From Eutypa lata (lineage: Eukaryota > Ascomycota > Sordariomycetes > Xylariales > Diatrypaceae), in contig JAKULF010000010.1 in NCBI GenBank assembly GCA_022661535.1, positions 2,480,001-2,544,000 of the forward strand: a stretch of DNA of 64,000 nucleotides, in the 5' to 3' direction. Shown in pieces: positions 22,843 to 35,250 of this stretch. Below the pieces are notes generated by a model, which saw only the letters and a program-made list of their open reading frames with translations, had not been told where the DNA came from and ran no database searches. Both the position numbers and the translations under genes were made by a program. Each line of letters opens with the position of its first letter. Positions within the stretch are counted from its first letter, which is position 1.

Positions 22843-24541
22843 CTACTTTCCCGAAACCCCCCTAGCCGGCTGCCACTCGAAATGGCGCCTCCCCTTCTCT
22901 GGGCCGCCCACGGGGTCCTCCCACGCGTCATCGAACATATGCTGACCGAAGTAGTCGAGCTGGGCCTCCATGAACTGCGTCGGCAGGTGCGCCGACGTCG
23001 CGTACTTGTACCACTCGAGCGTCTGGCTCACGGCCGGCACGAAGAAATCCGCCTCGACCGCCCGCAGCACCGCCTCCTTCGCGGCCGGGAACCGCTCCGC
23101 CAGCTCGCGCTCCACCTCAGCGTTCCCCAGGACCTCGTCCCGGTCGTGGTCCGCACGCCTGAAGACCCCCTCCAGTACGTCCGCGATGTGGTCCGCTTGG
23201 ATGATACACCCCCCGCGCCACAGCTGCAATAAGGCCACATAGTCGAGGTCCCAGCCCTCGCGCCGGTCTTTCGCCCGGATCACGTCGAGACCCTGCACGA
23301 AGCACGCCAGGAAGCAGAAGTACGTCGTCTTGTGCAGCAGCTCGACGAAATCCTGCTTCGATGCCACCACGGAGGGGGAGAGCGGTCGCGGCTCGACTCC
23401 ACCGCCAGAAGCCGCCTTTCGGTTCTGTATCCGCCGCGCGAGATCCGCGGACGCGCACCGGAAGAGGTGGGCGCTCAGTATCGAAGCAGCGGGCACATGC
23501 AGGGCGACGGCCTGCTCGCACGTCCAAATACCCGTGCCCTCCTCCTCCGTGACGTCCTGTGTGACCTTATCGCGGACGCGGTCGATTTCCTGCTGCTGCT
23601 GCTGTTGTTGTTCTCCCTCCGCCTTCTTCTTCTTCCCCTTCCCCTTAGCTCGTTCAATGCGAGCGCCAATATCAACCAAGAACGAATCGTGCAGGGGACC
23701 CGACGTATTCCAATCTTCAAACACAGCGCCGACCTCCTCATGGCTCAGACCGAGCCCCGTCGTGAGCAGCATCCAGACTTCGGCCACGACGCTCATCATG
23801 CCCTGCTCGATGCCATTATGCACCATCTTGACGTAGTGGCCGCTACCACCGGGGCCGACGGGGACGACGCACGGCCGGCCCCGCTGGTCTCGAGCGGCCA
23901 TCTTCTCCAGGAAGGGGAGGACGAGAGAGAGAGCCTCGGGGCTGCCCCCCGGCGACATCGAGGGCCCGTGTCGCGCGCTCTGGTACCCGCCCGATACGCC
24001 GCACCCCACGTAGTGCACGCCGCGCGGGTCGAGGTCCCGCTGTCGCCGCTCCGTGTTCGTCCAGTGCTCGTTGCCGCAGTCGATGATCACGTCGCCCGGG
24101 CGCAGGTGCGGCTTCAGCCCCTCGACGCACGCGTCGGCTGGGGCGCCGTGGGGCGTGCTGAAGAGGAATACCTTGGGCTGCTGGTCGTCATGGGATGACG
24201 GCGAGTCTAGGTTCTGGCAGATTTCGGTGTAGTCTGTCGACCGGTGGAGCTTGCTGTCTAGCTTGATGGTTTTGGATTGCTGCTCTAGCGTGTCCAAGTT
24301 TTTGGTGTCTGTGGTGGAGTTAGTAACGGTGAGGAGGGGGGGGGTATTCGATGCGAACGCCTTACTGGGATCGTAGTAGAAGACTTCTATCCCTAGCTCG
24401 GCCAGTAGTAGGGAAATCATTGAGCCCATGCTTCCAACGCCCAACATCCCGACCTGTTGGAGTGGTTAACTAAGTGTTTCTCCATCTTATATCGTCTAGA
24501 AATATACTTACCTTTGTTATATCCAGTCCCTTGCCCGCCAT
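22843..24541 (-). CDS. 6-phosphogluconate dehydrogenase family protein, divergent
   Basis: Exons: 24541-24512 (MAGKGLDITK) and 24453-22843; 546 residues, longer than the usual 480-490. The intron (GTAAGT to CCAACAG) lies just before the nucleotide-binding loop, read as VGMLGVGSMGS. Family motifs are clear: CGVSGGYQSARHGPSMSPGG for substrate binding, GHYVKMVHNGIEQGMM with the catalytic Lys and the His-Asn pair, and DYFGQHMF near the C-terminus. Extra length comes from a Ser/Thr-rich insertion around residues 40-110 and a Lys-rich plus poly-Gln insertion near residues 280-300. In canonical enzymes the C-terminal motif is RDYFGAH, whose Arg binds the 6-phosphate; here it is LDYFGQH, so that Arg is replaced by Leu. 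It is probably a paralogue with altered substrate use rather than the main pentose phosphate enzyme. Confidence 0.85.
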
Positions 24542-27371
24542 GATGGAAACGTGGGTTCAATACAGAATATTGAGCAACTCTCAAAATATGTATGAGCAAA
24601 TAGCTTTCGTAGTCCTGTTTATAGGCCTATAAAGCACTCCCAAGGACAGTGAAGGGGCTCAATTCAGGGGTTGCCAAGGAATTTAGTTTATTAGGTGTTT
24701 TAATTATTTCGACTTTGTGATGTGGTTATCTTTGTACCTCTCTTTTAAATCCATTTTTGACTATCTCGCTTTTTTGTCACAGTTACGTAGGTATGTAGTT
24801 AGCCGCACGGTGGCTCTTCCCGGTTCAGTGGTCCGTTTCCATGCAAGTCGTTGACGTCAGAGCCACTACGTAACACAATGCTTCCTGTGCGTAAGACGGA
24901 TGCAATTGTTTGTAGCTACGGGAGCTGCGACTGGAATATCGAAACTATTCTCTCTCCACGTATATATATTCCAATTAACCGTTCGAACTTGCCTAGGTAA
25001 CCGGTTGTGGTTGAGTTTAAAGATATCTTAGTCAAGCTCTGCACATTCTACATACCCTGACACCTAGCCCCTTACTGCTGGGTAAGCTGAACTAGAACCT
25101 AAGAAATGCGGGTAAGGAAGTAACCGTAGTGTATATAAACTAACAAAAACATAATTGAAATGGCCATCATCAATTACCTAAGGGGTTGCGTGAGTATCCG
25201 GCCCAACCGTAATGATAGTACAGAATCCCGAGAAAGTTCCGGATGTCCGGACCTCTCACTAGTGAAAGTTGTGGGTCTCCCGGAGCCCATCCGCGGACAT
25301 ATCAGTACATGGGACATTTGGGGGGGCATTCGTATAACTCGTTTTATTTCGTGTTGCCTTTCTCCAAGCAAAAGCATTGTCCGTAAATTCTTTGCCCTAA
25401 ATATGTACTAAACTAGTCAACAGACGAACAAGTGAACAGTCTCTTTTGTCGAGGGTTGCATCTTGCCGTGGAAAAGACATTCGTCCTATCATATCATGAC
25501 TACGTTGTTGTGATGCCTGGGTTACTACCTCGCTCATCCGTCAGTTGAATGGCCGAGTATCCCAGATGGCACGACCGTGGAGTTTCGTTCAAGTAGTTAC
25601 GAGTATCTGTAGAACTTAAAACTATGTTACTATAAAAAGAACCCAGGTGAAGTAGAATGACGAATATGTATTCTATTCACAAGTTATTTTCCGATTTCCA
25701 CGTGTCCGGACCTCGGGGGCGGTTCCGGAGATAATACATACGGGATTACCTGGGCCTAGTGTTGTGTATAGTTGTACGGCAGAGAGGAATCCCGTCCGAG
25801 CGACTATATAACGGTAATTTTAAGAGCTGTGTAAGGCCTCGTATTAAAGGACTTTTATTTTTATGAGAGGTACCTCTACAGCTTAAACGGTGAAGGAGTC
25901 GGAAGTGAGCTCAAGGCGAATCCGTATCTGCGGTGAGCGGTGAATGTAGCACGTCGTCTTTATAGTACAAATTGTTTCTTAGTGCCTCAGGAGCTTACGA
26001 GTCAACCCAAGCTAGGCATCGGGGTGTTATTATAGTATTCATGGTGTGTTAGGTCTCGAGGATTAAGTAAAATGAATTAATGTTCTGAGTGAGTGGTACG
26101 ATACAAATGAGCTGAGAGGAACAAACATCGTCAATACTACAAGTTTTGTGTGAGTTATGATACCGGGGACGATGACATGGGTAGATTGGGCTACGGAGAT
26201 GTTGCAATCGGATCATATAAAATTGCAGCCATAGAAAAGATGTAAATCCTCAGGTATTAGAGATATAACTCTGCTGAATATTACTTGAAGGTCAATCTTG
26301 ACGAGCATAGGAGGTTGGGATCGTATTGAAAATAAGCAATAATAAAATGATTTTGAATTTAGTAAAAGACGAGGAATATCTATTAAATGTGAATTATCAA
26401 ACCATGCTTAAATTGTCGATAATAACCACATGCTATTTTTGGTTCATACATTAGAATACCTTCTCTGTAGAGTTTTCCGCTACTCTAAACACGTCTGCTA
26501 AAATGACTGTCTGCTTGAACTTACGTTAGTACTTGACTTTATTATTTCTCCTCTCAAATAGAAGCGCCCCCCGTGGGGGAGGTGGACAAGTCAATGTTAT
26601 TATCAAGATGTGTATCGTCCACATACTGGAAACCAGAAAAATGTTTTGTGTTTGTGCTCTCATAAAATATTGAGCGCAGTATTTCATGTAAACCTTGTCC
26701 CCATGGACAGGGGAAGACAGGCTATACTATATCCTCGAAGATGATCTACTTCGCCGTCTGTATGTATTGAAACATTGATTCTACAGTGACGTCTTAAGAG
26801 TTTCATTTACCTAGGATGTAAGCACCCTGGTCTTGCTCAGCAGTGAAATGCGCAATTAGTCACATGGGGCGAGCCAGTACCTCCGTTGTATGGGCTTTTA
26901 ATCTGCTACGTGATGTTTATAACGGAGAAACCCTTGTTGTACTTGTTAGAGAAAACATGCTCCTGAATTTTCCAATTACGGCAGATGCAGAAGCAGACTC
27001 AGACGCAGAGACTGGATAGGAGTAGACTTGACTTGTATCTGGTGTAGAGTTCTTCTCCATGTTGGCATGACCCTACTAGGTTAACATGATACTGGGGAAA
27101 GAAACGAGTCTTCAACTACTAGGGCACCACATTGTTGCAGACCCTCACCTATCCCATACCGTCCCCTTTCCCATATTTAGGTTCATAAGCTATAGATCTA
27201 ATAAATCGACCTTAAAATAGTATAACGGTCCATCGCCCGAGTGCCGGCCCCACGTGGGGCCGATATCGTACGCTGTCTAATAAGGTGCATACGCGGAGAC
27301 TTGACGTAACTCATTATTCCTATACGCTGATTAAACGTCAGATATAGTACATCGTACATCGTAGGGCTCGA
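24542..27371. other. gene-poor region
   Basis: About 2.8 kb with no open frame that I can support, relatively AT-rich, stop codons in all frames. It contains the palindrome listed at 27245-27262. Confidence 0.6.
27245..27262. other. 18-bp perfect palindrome with CACGTG core
   Basis: CGGCCCCACGTGGGGCCG reads the same on both strands. The core CACGTG is the E-box bound by bHLH factors. It stands in otherwise AT-rich non-coding DNA, so the GC content is conspicuous. There is no gene start immediately beside it. Confidence 0.8.
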
Positions 27372-27896
27372 TCACCGAATCTGAGCTTCCGGATTTGTCT
27401 TAAATGGTTTCATCTGGGGAAAACGACGGTTGAAACGAACACGCGGGCGAGTGTCGTCAGCACCCTCGCGAGTCCGTGCCACCCATGTGCTGATTTCCTG
27501 ATTCGTCAGCCCAGTCCCATCGTTGAATTCAGATGAAACCGGAGAACGCGGATTTTCGGGCAGTACGTAAGTAATTATGTGGTGCATGGAGGTAGTCGGT
27601 CAGGGGGGCCCTATCGCGGTTCGGCCGATCATACAGTGATGCGGCCCCATAGATCGCAGGCTGGCCCCCGGGACCTGACCTAACTCAAGGTAGCCCGTCA
27701 GCCCGTCACCAATATGGAAACATCTATGCACGTCTGCGCCAGGATACGGAAGGTGAGATCCCACGTGGTAACTATTTGTGTCTAAACGATAAAAGCGCCT
27801 GGTAGATCTGAGTGTGAGGTCGTAGTAAGCATTTGAATGAACGTTTATCAGAGATCTAGATCGGCGAGATACTGGACCTCTATGTTGCTCGATCAT
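27372..27896 (-). pseudogene. coding-like remnant with in-frame stop
   Basis: From ATG 27896 one frame runs for 98 codons (MIEQHRGPVSRRSRS, HVGSHLPYPGADVHRCF, SMGPHHCMIGRTAIGPP), meets a TGA at about 27600, then continues in the same frame without another stop for about 75 codons (HHIITYVLPENPRSP, TWVARTREGADDTRPRVRF) to 27372. Residue composition on both sides of the TGA looks like real protein. I do not recognise the family. Either it is a pseudogene with one nonsense mutation, or a short intron hides the stop; I saw no convincing splice sites. Confidence 0.3.
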
Positions 27897-28752
27897 TAGA
27901 GTCAGTTGCTGTCAACTTGACCTGTCAACTTTGATATGCATGTTGATGTTGATTGACAACTCCGCCAGCAGTAGTACTATCACGGAAGACCGCGACTCCG
28001 AGCTTTGCTTTGCGTGTTGGTAATATTCTTAGAAGCTTAAGAATAGACATGACATAACTATCCCTCGTGCGCGCAAGGTAAAATCCGCCAGCGAAGGATC
28101 TCATGATCAACGAGATCTCCGAAGATCATAAATCCTGATCGCATGGCATACGTAACGGTAGGTATTATTATTACAGCTATAGCTCGGGGGAAGTCTAGGG
28201 CACAGCAGATAGATAGACCTGGACGATACGAATCAAACCCGGTATCTAGGACCCTTCGTTTGTTGGTAACGGTGGACATCCGAACATGCCAACACACCTC
28301 TATTGCAAACACCGGACCAAGTACTTAGGTAGATAAATTGACGAGACTTAAGTGCTTATATTTTAGTTCGTAGATCATGACCCGAGAGTTTTCTGACCTG
28401 GATATTAATGTTGGGGCCGTTTCCTCCCCAATTTGCACTTCAGAAGTTTTGAAACAAACTATGACCGATTCAAGATAGATTGAACGAGAAATGATCTGAG
28501 TACTATGCATTTCGCGAAGAGCGAATCGGCGCACCCTTGCATTAGCTGTTCTTTCCACTCCCCGCTAAACCTTTACCTATGCACCTGTCGTATCACAGAA
28601 GGAATATCATAAATGAGTACCGAGTTATCTAGAGCCTTTCTAGAAAGTCAACTTATGGTTACCGAAGAGAAAGCTCACAGGTCGATAAAATAGGTAGTTA
28701 CACGAAATGGTTGGCGAGAAGCAAACATGACTATAAAAAGGAGGGTGTGCTC

Positions 28753-29043
28753 CTAAACTGGCGTCTGACCAGTCAGACTGCTGGCCTCGCAGTTGCACTC
28801 CGGTAGGTGGTAATAGAAGAGGATCCAGATTCCAGCCTTGGAGTTGGAGATATCTGACAGCGCAATTTTCAGCCAACTGTCTGGAACTGGCTGCCCAGTT
28901 GAGTACCACATCACCGGGCTCTGGTTGGCTGTTTCACTTAGACTACGGCCGCTAAAGTCGCCGGGGATGCTTCTGTACTTGCTTGGCCCACCACAAACCT
29001 ACCCAATCTCGCTTCTCCTTTCGTTGTAGACTTGATAGATCAT
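28753..29043 (-). pseudogene. small coding-like remnant with in-frame stop
   Basis: From ATG 29043 the frame reads MIYQVYNERRSEIG, then TAG at 29001-28999, then continues for about 80 codons: GGPSKYRSIPGDFSGRS, PVMWYSTGQPVPDSW, LKIALSDISNSKAGIWILF, ending LTGQTPV-stop. The second part is clearly protein-like. A downstream start is not obvious. The family is not recognised. Confidence 0.27.
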
Positions 29044-31525
29044 TTGACCATGTTACCATTGGGGGTTGCGAGAGGAACCTTTATTACATCTTTTCCTACA
29101 TAGCTTAGGTAAGGAATCCATTGGAGCCAAAGGTAGGCTGTACGGACTCCCGTGCCTATCTTGAGTAAGCATTGCCTACTGGTTAGAGAGTTACAATACA
29201 TAGTAGGAAAATTGCCTACGTATAGATCTTCGCCATACCCTCCTAGCTACCTACCTACATAAGTAGGTACTTATTCGAGTGAGCTGACATCGAGAGGGTG
29301 GCTCATTCCTCCGGGACCCGTGGCTGAGAGCTGGGGGTCAAATGGCTGTCACCACCTGCTCCCTCTACCTAAGTATCCACCATGATGAACAATTGCATCG
29401 GCTCGGGGAAACACCGCGATCTACGCAATTATTTTTGATAGAAAACGGAATGGCTTGTGCCCGGTCTGCTCTCTGACTTGTGGACAATGAGTTCGCTGTT
29501 GATTTGGCGGCGATATTAAAATGATATTAATGATTTGAGATGTGCCGGCGATAGTACTTCCGTGAGCTGAGGGTCTTCCTATCCTGGGCTGGTGCAGGTG
29601 GGTCGTCTGTGTAAGAACCGACAGCGGGGGCCACCAATGCCATGTTGAGTTGTACAATGCTAAGCTCTTGTACTCAGGTACAATGAAATAATACCCTCTT
29701 TTATTAGTATATATTTTAGATTTTACCTGCCTTCAATGTGAGTTGCTTTGTGCTTAAGGTCAATATACACTAAGCAGCTAAACTCAGTAGTTACGTACGT
29801 ACCATCCGGGTTTCTATTTTCGTACCTCTCATGAGATCGTTGAAGATGTGAACGTGCGATTTTCGGGTTTTGTAAGAGGCACTTTGTAAATGCTAAGACT
29901 GATCATCTTGAGCCAACGACCAGTATCTACTGGAATTGAGATAGGATGCCTCCTGGTGTGGCAAATATGTATATCATTCAGGTTTCTTGCGTTTTAAGTC
30001 TTGATCAATCGTCATATAGGATTCATGTTTTGTGGCGGCACTATTTTACCTTTTTTGCTACCTGTCATTCGCGGCCAGTGGAAGCACACTAACGGCGCGA
30101 GGGTCCAATCATTGGTAGACCCTTGAAGATCCCATCCCACCCTTGAAAAGTGTAGACAGTAGACAAGTGAGAAAAAAAGTCGCCATCCTTTCTCATTGGA
30201 GCTCCTTCCTTGCATCTTCAAGGAACCGGAGACCGTAGCAGCGTAGATCCCGTTCCGGCGCAAACTGTCCTCTTTAGATTTAGACGAAAAAGGAATATGG
30301 AGGACCCCCGAAAGGTCCCTGGTGTGCGGGCGTGATGGCATCACCGATGGCGAACGTCGATTCAGTATACTCCCTTATCGTGCTGCTTCCAACCAGCCAA
30401 CCTGCCAACTTCATGCATGATGAAATAAACTTTCAGGAATGACTCGGCCTTGGAGGTTATGACAGATATACAGAGAATCCCAATGAGTACTGTACTGAAA
30501 AGTCCGATATCTAACAATCCCCTCGAACCTTTCTCTACATTTCTTGCAGACGAAGTTTAAGAACCCCTCCTTACCCTCTTCTTCTCCCCCGTGTTATTAT
30601 TCCTTTAGCCTATGGACAGATAACTAGATACACATGCATACCTATCTATATTGTACCTACATACCTACTCTACATATTCCCTTCACATATTCCGAGCTTG
30701 GCCCCTAGATTCAGACCTAGATCAAAAAAGGTCTTAATTAATTTTTACCTTTTTGTAGCGCAATTCTGCTCGTCATGTCCTGAAGTTGTGACCGGGCGAA
30801 ACCACTTTGCAACCCCTTGTCTACACAACTTGAAACGCATATCGGGTCTCGGGCCAGTCAGAGCGCGGGTAGCAAGCCAGGCGCCCACCGAAACACTTAG
30901 GTCTCTTCGATATACCTACTGCTACTAGCCATATTTCTCTACTCACTTCCATTTTCGGGTTCCTTTGTGGCAGCTGAGAGTATTTTCTGCGAGTTGTGTA
31001 TGGTGGTTTGTGTGCGCGCGCGCCTGCCCGAAAGGAAACATTCAACGTTTCTGTCGTCCTTCCTTGTCGAGAGAAGACTCCCCTGACCCTGACTTTCGGG
31101 GCGTGGGGCCAAAAAAAGATAAAGTACTTTGTACCTTGGTTACTTGCCAAGACGCCGGCCTTTTTTTGCTGATCAGCCAAGGACCAGGGAGCCAGAAGCA
31201 GAAGCATACATTACAGTAGTCTCCCCTAGTGAATAGTACTACCAGTCAAGATATCATTAATATGTATGATAACCCCCCCCCTAACCCAACTTTTCACCAA
31301 ACTCTATACTCAAAGCATACATATATTTCTTTATGATCAGATTTGTTTCCTTCTTTTCTTCAAGAAGAGCTGGTCTCATGACGATACATACTAACAAACT
31401 CTTGTTCGTGTGTGTTAGATACTAGCAGTGCTACCTTCACTTCACTTCACCGACCTACGTATAGGTATATCAGGAACCCCCCACTACCACGATCGAAACA
31501 CGCGCAATTTCCCTTTAACGCCGTC
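29044..31525. other. intergenic, nothing recognised
   Basis: About 2.5 kb. Scattered TAGGTA/TACCTA words and no supported gene. The last few hundred bases are the presumed promoter and leader of the gene starting at 31526. Confidence 0.6.
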
Positions 31526-32713
31526 ATGTCTCTAGCGAAGGAGCCGTTTCTTAAGGTAGCCGAACGCAATGGGGAGAAGACAGAATCTCGAAGTAGACTG
31601 AGCGCGCAGTCACGCGAATCAGCCCGGAATAGCTATACATCACAGTATGACGAGGATAACCTACTCAACGAACTCGCCAATATAAACGAACAATGTATCA
31701 TTGAGGAGGCGACGATTATGAACACCAAGGAGACTAAGAACCAAGAGGTCAATGCTGAGCCTCCAGCTCTTCCGGCAAGAAGCACACTGAGAGCGTCGAG
31801 ACTACTTGACAACCTGAAGCTCAACTCGATCGAGTCTGCGAGACAATCCTTAACCACGTCACACGATATCTACCTATCCTCCGAAGAGGATGCTTCCTCG
31901 TTTGGCGACGATATCTCGGATTATGACTTCGACTCAGGATCCGAGTCCAACACTGACGAATCTGAACAACCATCAATGCGTCGAAAGAGTCGTGAAGATA
32001 CTGCGAGGGCGGTTTCAGTCGTCTTTGTTGGCAAGCCTTGCATCGTGAACCTATCTGGGAACCGAGGATCATCGTCGCCTGAATTTTCAGACTCTAGCTC
32101 CCGGAGGAGTCTTCTTCAACGGCGATCTATTTCTCTGGGGTCTAGTTCATTGGACAGGCCCAGCCACCCACCACGGCAAGATAGCATATCATCAGTCAGT
32201 TCGCAAGTGAACAAGCCGGCTTTCCTTAACACGGATCCATTCGCAAACCGACACTATTCTATAGACACCACAATAGAGCAGGAGGACAACGTTGTTCCTC
32301 GAACACCCAGAACCCCAACCGCAGTATTACAACGGTTCCAGAAATCACTAAGCCTCGTACGAAAACGCAGCCGGCAAAACCTCCGAGCTGGCGTCTCTCG
32401 CGATAGCTTTGTAGCGGGGCCTACGTCCGCATCAACCACGAATCTTCCGAGTATAGACACCAATGTTGCGCCAGTAGATCACAGGGTTTTAGAATCGCAA
32501 TCAGCAGCTACTATGTCACCACAATCACCAGCCACATATACAGACTTTATGAGGTCGAGGAGGGGCTCACTCGCATCTAACATAGTGAGTTATACCGGAA
32601 ATGCAACACCGCCTCCTCCAAGCCCGGCACCATCGGCGAGGAAAAGCATTCTTGGAGGATTAAATATGAACCGGCGGCGGAGTCTGAAAGCAAAATCGGC
32701 ATTGATTTCTTAG
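31526..32713 (+). CDS. Ser/Arg-rich, largely disordered conserved-type protein
   Basis: A single open frame of 395 residues from ATG 31526 (MSLAKEPFLKVAERNG); the frame is open further upstream to about 31412, but without an ATG in that part. Composition is Ser, Arg, Asp and Pro rich and no globular domain stands out. Recognisable pieces are an acidic stretch (SSEEDASSFGDDISDYDFD), a short hydrophobic patch ARAVSVVFVGKPCIVNLSG that is likely to be the conserved core, an Arg/Ser region with many possible phosphorylation sites, a PPPPSPAPSARKS segment and a basic tail (NRRRSLKAKSALIS). There are no membrane segments or signal peptide. The function is unknown; it may be a phosphorylated scaffold or regulatory protein, but the sequence does not show what it binds. 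Confidence 0.7.
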   Translation: MSLAKEPFLKVAERNGEKTESRSRLSAQSRESARNSYTSQYDEDNLLNELANINEQCIIEEATIMNTKETKNQEVNAEPPALPARSTLRASRLLDNLKLNSIESARQSLTTSHDIYLSSEEDASSFGDDISDYDFDSGSESNTDESEQPSMRRKSREDTARAVSVVFVGKPCIVNLSGNRGSSSPEFSDSSSRRSLLQRRSISLGSSSLDRPSHPPRQDSISSVSSQVNKPAFLNTDPFANRHYSIDTTIEQEDNVVPRTPRTPTAVLQRFQKSLSLVRKRSRQNLRAGVSRDSFVAGPTSASTTNLPSIDTNVAPVDHRVLESQSAATMSPQSPATYTDFMRSRRGSLASNIVSYTGNATPPPPSPAPSARKSILGGLNMNRRRSLKAKSALIS

Positions 32714-33939
32714 TTATATTTCCTTCGTCAAACAGCATATGAAATGAGGCATGGCGTTACTTGGGGTTTCTAAGGCAAGGAGTTTCAGGAACTGGCGCTA
32801 AGGGTTATGATCACACACATCATCCAAGAGGGTGATTATTACGGGATGATTTCTTAAGATTTCCTTTTGATGAATTGCATTTGAGCACTTGATACCTACC
32901 TACATTGCTAGGTTACGATCTATGGTGCGCCCTGTACACTCTAGCGAGAAAAAGTGCGGCGGCGACGATAAATTGATGATACCACGCTGTGATCTCCTTA
33001 CAGAGACTTTTTTGTCCAAAAATGAAAATATCTTCGCTCATCTCCCTCGTTCCGCTCGTTGATTGAATGCATGCGAGTCTTACTTCCCCGCCTTAGTCGA
33101 GTGAGTCGAAATTGTCTGCTGCTCATTTAAAGTTCCCGGTATTGCGAAACTCTTTGAAACAAAACGCAAAGTGCATGCATACCTGCCTGTCTGCCTGCTA
33201 ACATCACCAACCAATATGGCGCATACATCAGAGGTCTCGAAAAAGTCTAGCAGGGAGAAACATAAAACATTGCATACTTCTCACGACGCAGGGAGGTTTC
33301 GTGCCGGAATGCGAAGTTTTCCCTTCTTTTTCTTCTTCCTGCTTGTCTTTCGAAAGAAAGAAAAAAAGACGCCTTACCGGCACGGGGATACCGCTAATGC
33401 AGGAGATCAATCAGGTGCAGTGCGAGCTTCTTATTAGTCGTCGGTATCACACCGACAAACTTGTTAGGAAAAGAAAGAAAAAACGATCTACCACTTCCGG
33501 CACATGGATGGATTACTTTCGTTTCCAACGTCCTACATACATATATGCCAGGGACACGCCAATCAAACCACCAAGACTTTTATTACTACATACATACCTA
33601 GAGGTAGTAGTTAACTACATATGTATGTAGTATGTAGGTAGGTATGCTTAGTGTCTTGACGCCAGCATATCATCGTGTAAATAGACTGCCTCCCTACGTA
33701 CCTATATACATATCTGACACATACACATGTTCTGATCTGGGTTCGTCGGCATAGTAATCTCCCCACTCCTTTATGTAAGTAGGTAGACAGATAGGCAGAT
33801 CCGCCCCTCCAGGCCAACACAGTTGGCGTATAGTATAGTACAGGCCCTATAATGTCTGTATGTAGGTTTGCTGCTGTGTTCGTCTTCGTGGCTTAATCCT
33901 TTCGAGAGCAATAGACAGACATTGATGAGGTGTTCTGCT

Positions 33940-33976
33940 CACACACACACACACACACACACACGCGCGCGCGCGC
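33940..33976. repeat. compound (CA)n(CG)n microsatellite
   Basis: About twelve CA dinucleotides run directly into about six CG dinucleotides. The CG half could adopt left-handed DNA, which is inference. Confidence 0.9.
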
Positions 33977-35227
33977 AACGCAAATTTAATTCTCCATCCA
34001 CCCATCACCCACTTGGAGACATGGAAAGACCACCAAATTTTTGCCTCAAGAGGTGGTTGGCTGGTTACATAAGATGGATGCAGATAACAAAAAGTGTGGG
34101 TGGGTTGGTGGGCTATAATAGCAGTTATAGAACGTCGAACATCCCACCAATCCCGCAACATAGCGGGGAGGTGGGGTTAACTAGATCAAGCAAGACCGGA
34201 AGTCTTCGGGCGCGGAGATATTATTCCTCTGTATGATTTCTGGTACCTAAGTTAAGAAATCCTCAGATGATCTTTTTTTTTTCTTTTTGAGGGTGGGTAG
34301 AAGAAAGAAAAAAAAGTCTCGATCCGCCCGCCGACCGACGACGGCCTACCTACCTACCTAAATAACTGAGACCTTACGCTTTCCGGCTTGCATTACATAG
34401 TACATGTACGGCCACTATCTAACTTACTTCGTAGCAGCTAACGTTAACTAATCATTCCTGCCAGCTAAGTTAGGTAGGTAGAGTAGGTATGTAGGTATTG
34501 CTTCTTAAAGCGAGCCTAGCATCATCTATTAGATAGTTACTTATGTATGTATGTGCGTGTGTAAATATGTATGTAGTTCCCCGTCCCCCATTCGATTGAC
34601 GATCCCGTTCGGCACATACCACGCCTTCAGGTGCTACAAGAGCCATATGTTCGAGAGCCGGTTTTACTTAATTGGTTCGACAGCCCCCCAGTGCGTGCCT
34701 GACTTGGACTTCTGAACTGCGAGGGCGCGCCCCTCGTCGGGCAGGGCGGGTGTTCGCATCGTTCGTTCGGCTTGCGGCATTGGTGCCTTACTTAACACTG
34801 AATATTAACACCACTTCAACTAGGTATGGCTGCTGCGCCGATTCTGCAGCTGCAGCTGGCTAGCGGCCAGTGAGCGAGCGAACAAACGAACGATTGGAAT
34901 CCCTACTTACTTACATACCTACCTACCTACTTACACACATTTGTACCTGACAGCTTTTTGAGGGGCGGAAAAGGTGGACTAGAGGCTAGAACTTGGATCC
35001 AGCGATGTCTTCTTCTTCTGCAGCAGTTCTGGGGATGGAGTTTTTTTCTCTTGTCGACCAAAGAAAAGCGACCACATGAAACCGATGAAGAGCACCTGCA
35101 GAAAAAAAAGAAGGGCACATCAAACCGTAGACCGTGTCTGATCTTTCCGCCCAACTTACTTTAGTAATCAGGTAGATATCCATTTTCTCACTCATCAGTA
35201 AGTATGTAGGCATGTAGGCATGTAGAT

Positions 35228-35250
35228 GTAGGTAGGTAGGTAGGTAGGCA
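35228..35250. repeat. (TAGG)n tetranucleotide tract
   Basis: About five TAGG units in a row. Shorter tracts of the same or complementary unit are scattered through 33.6-36.4 kb and near 29.25 and 63.9 kb. Confidence 0.8.

Noticed and set aside
23330..24198. Plus-strand frames of 168 and 288 codons
   Set aside because: Antisense of the 6-phosphogluconate dehydrogenase homologue, including its poly-Gln repeat read as poly-Leu or poly-Cys.
33847..34236. Frames of 104 and 122 codons on opposite strands
   Set aside because: Both include the CA/CG microsatellite read as His-Thr or Cys-Val repeats; no domain.
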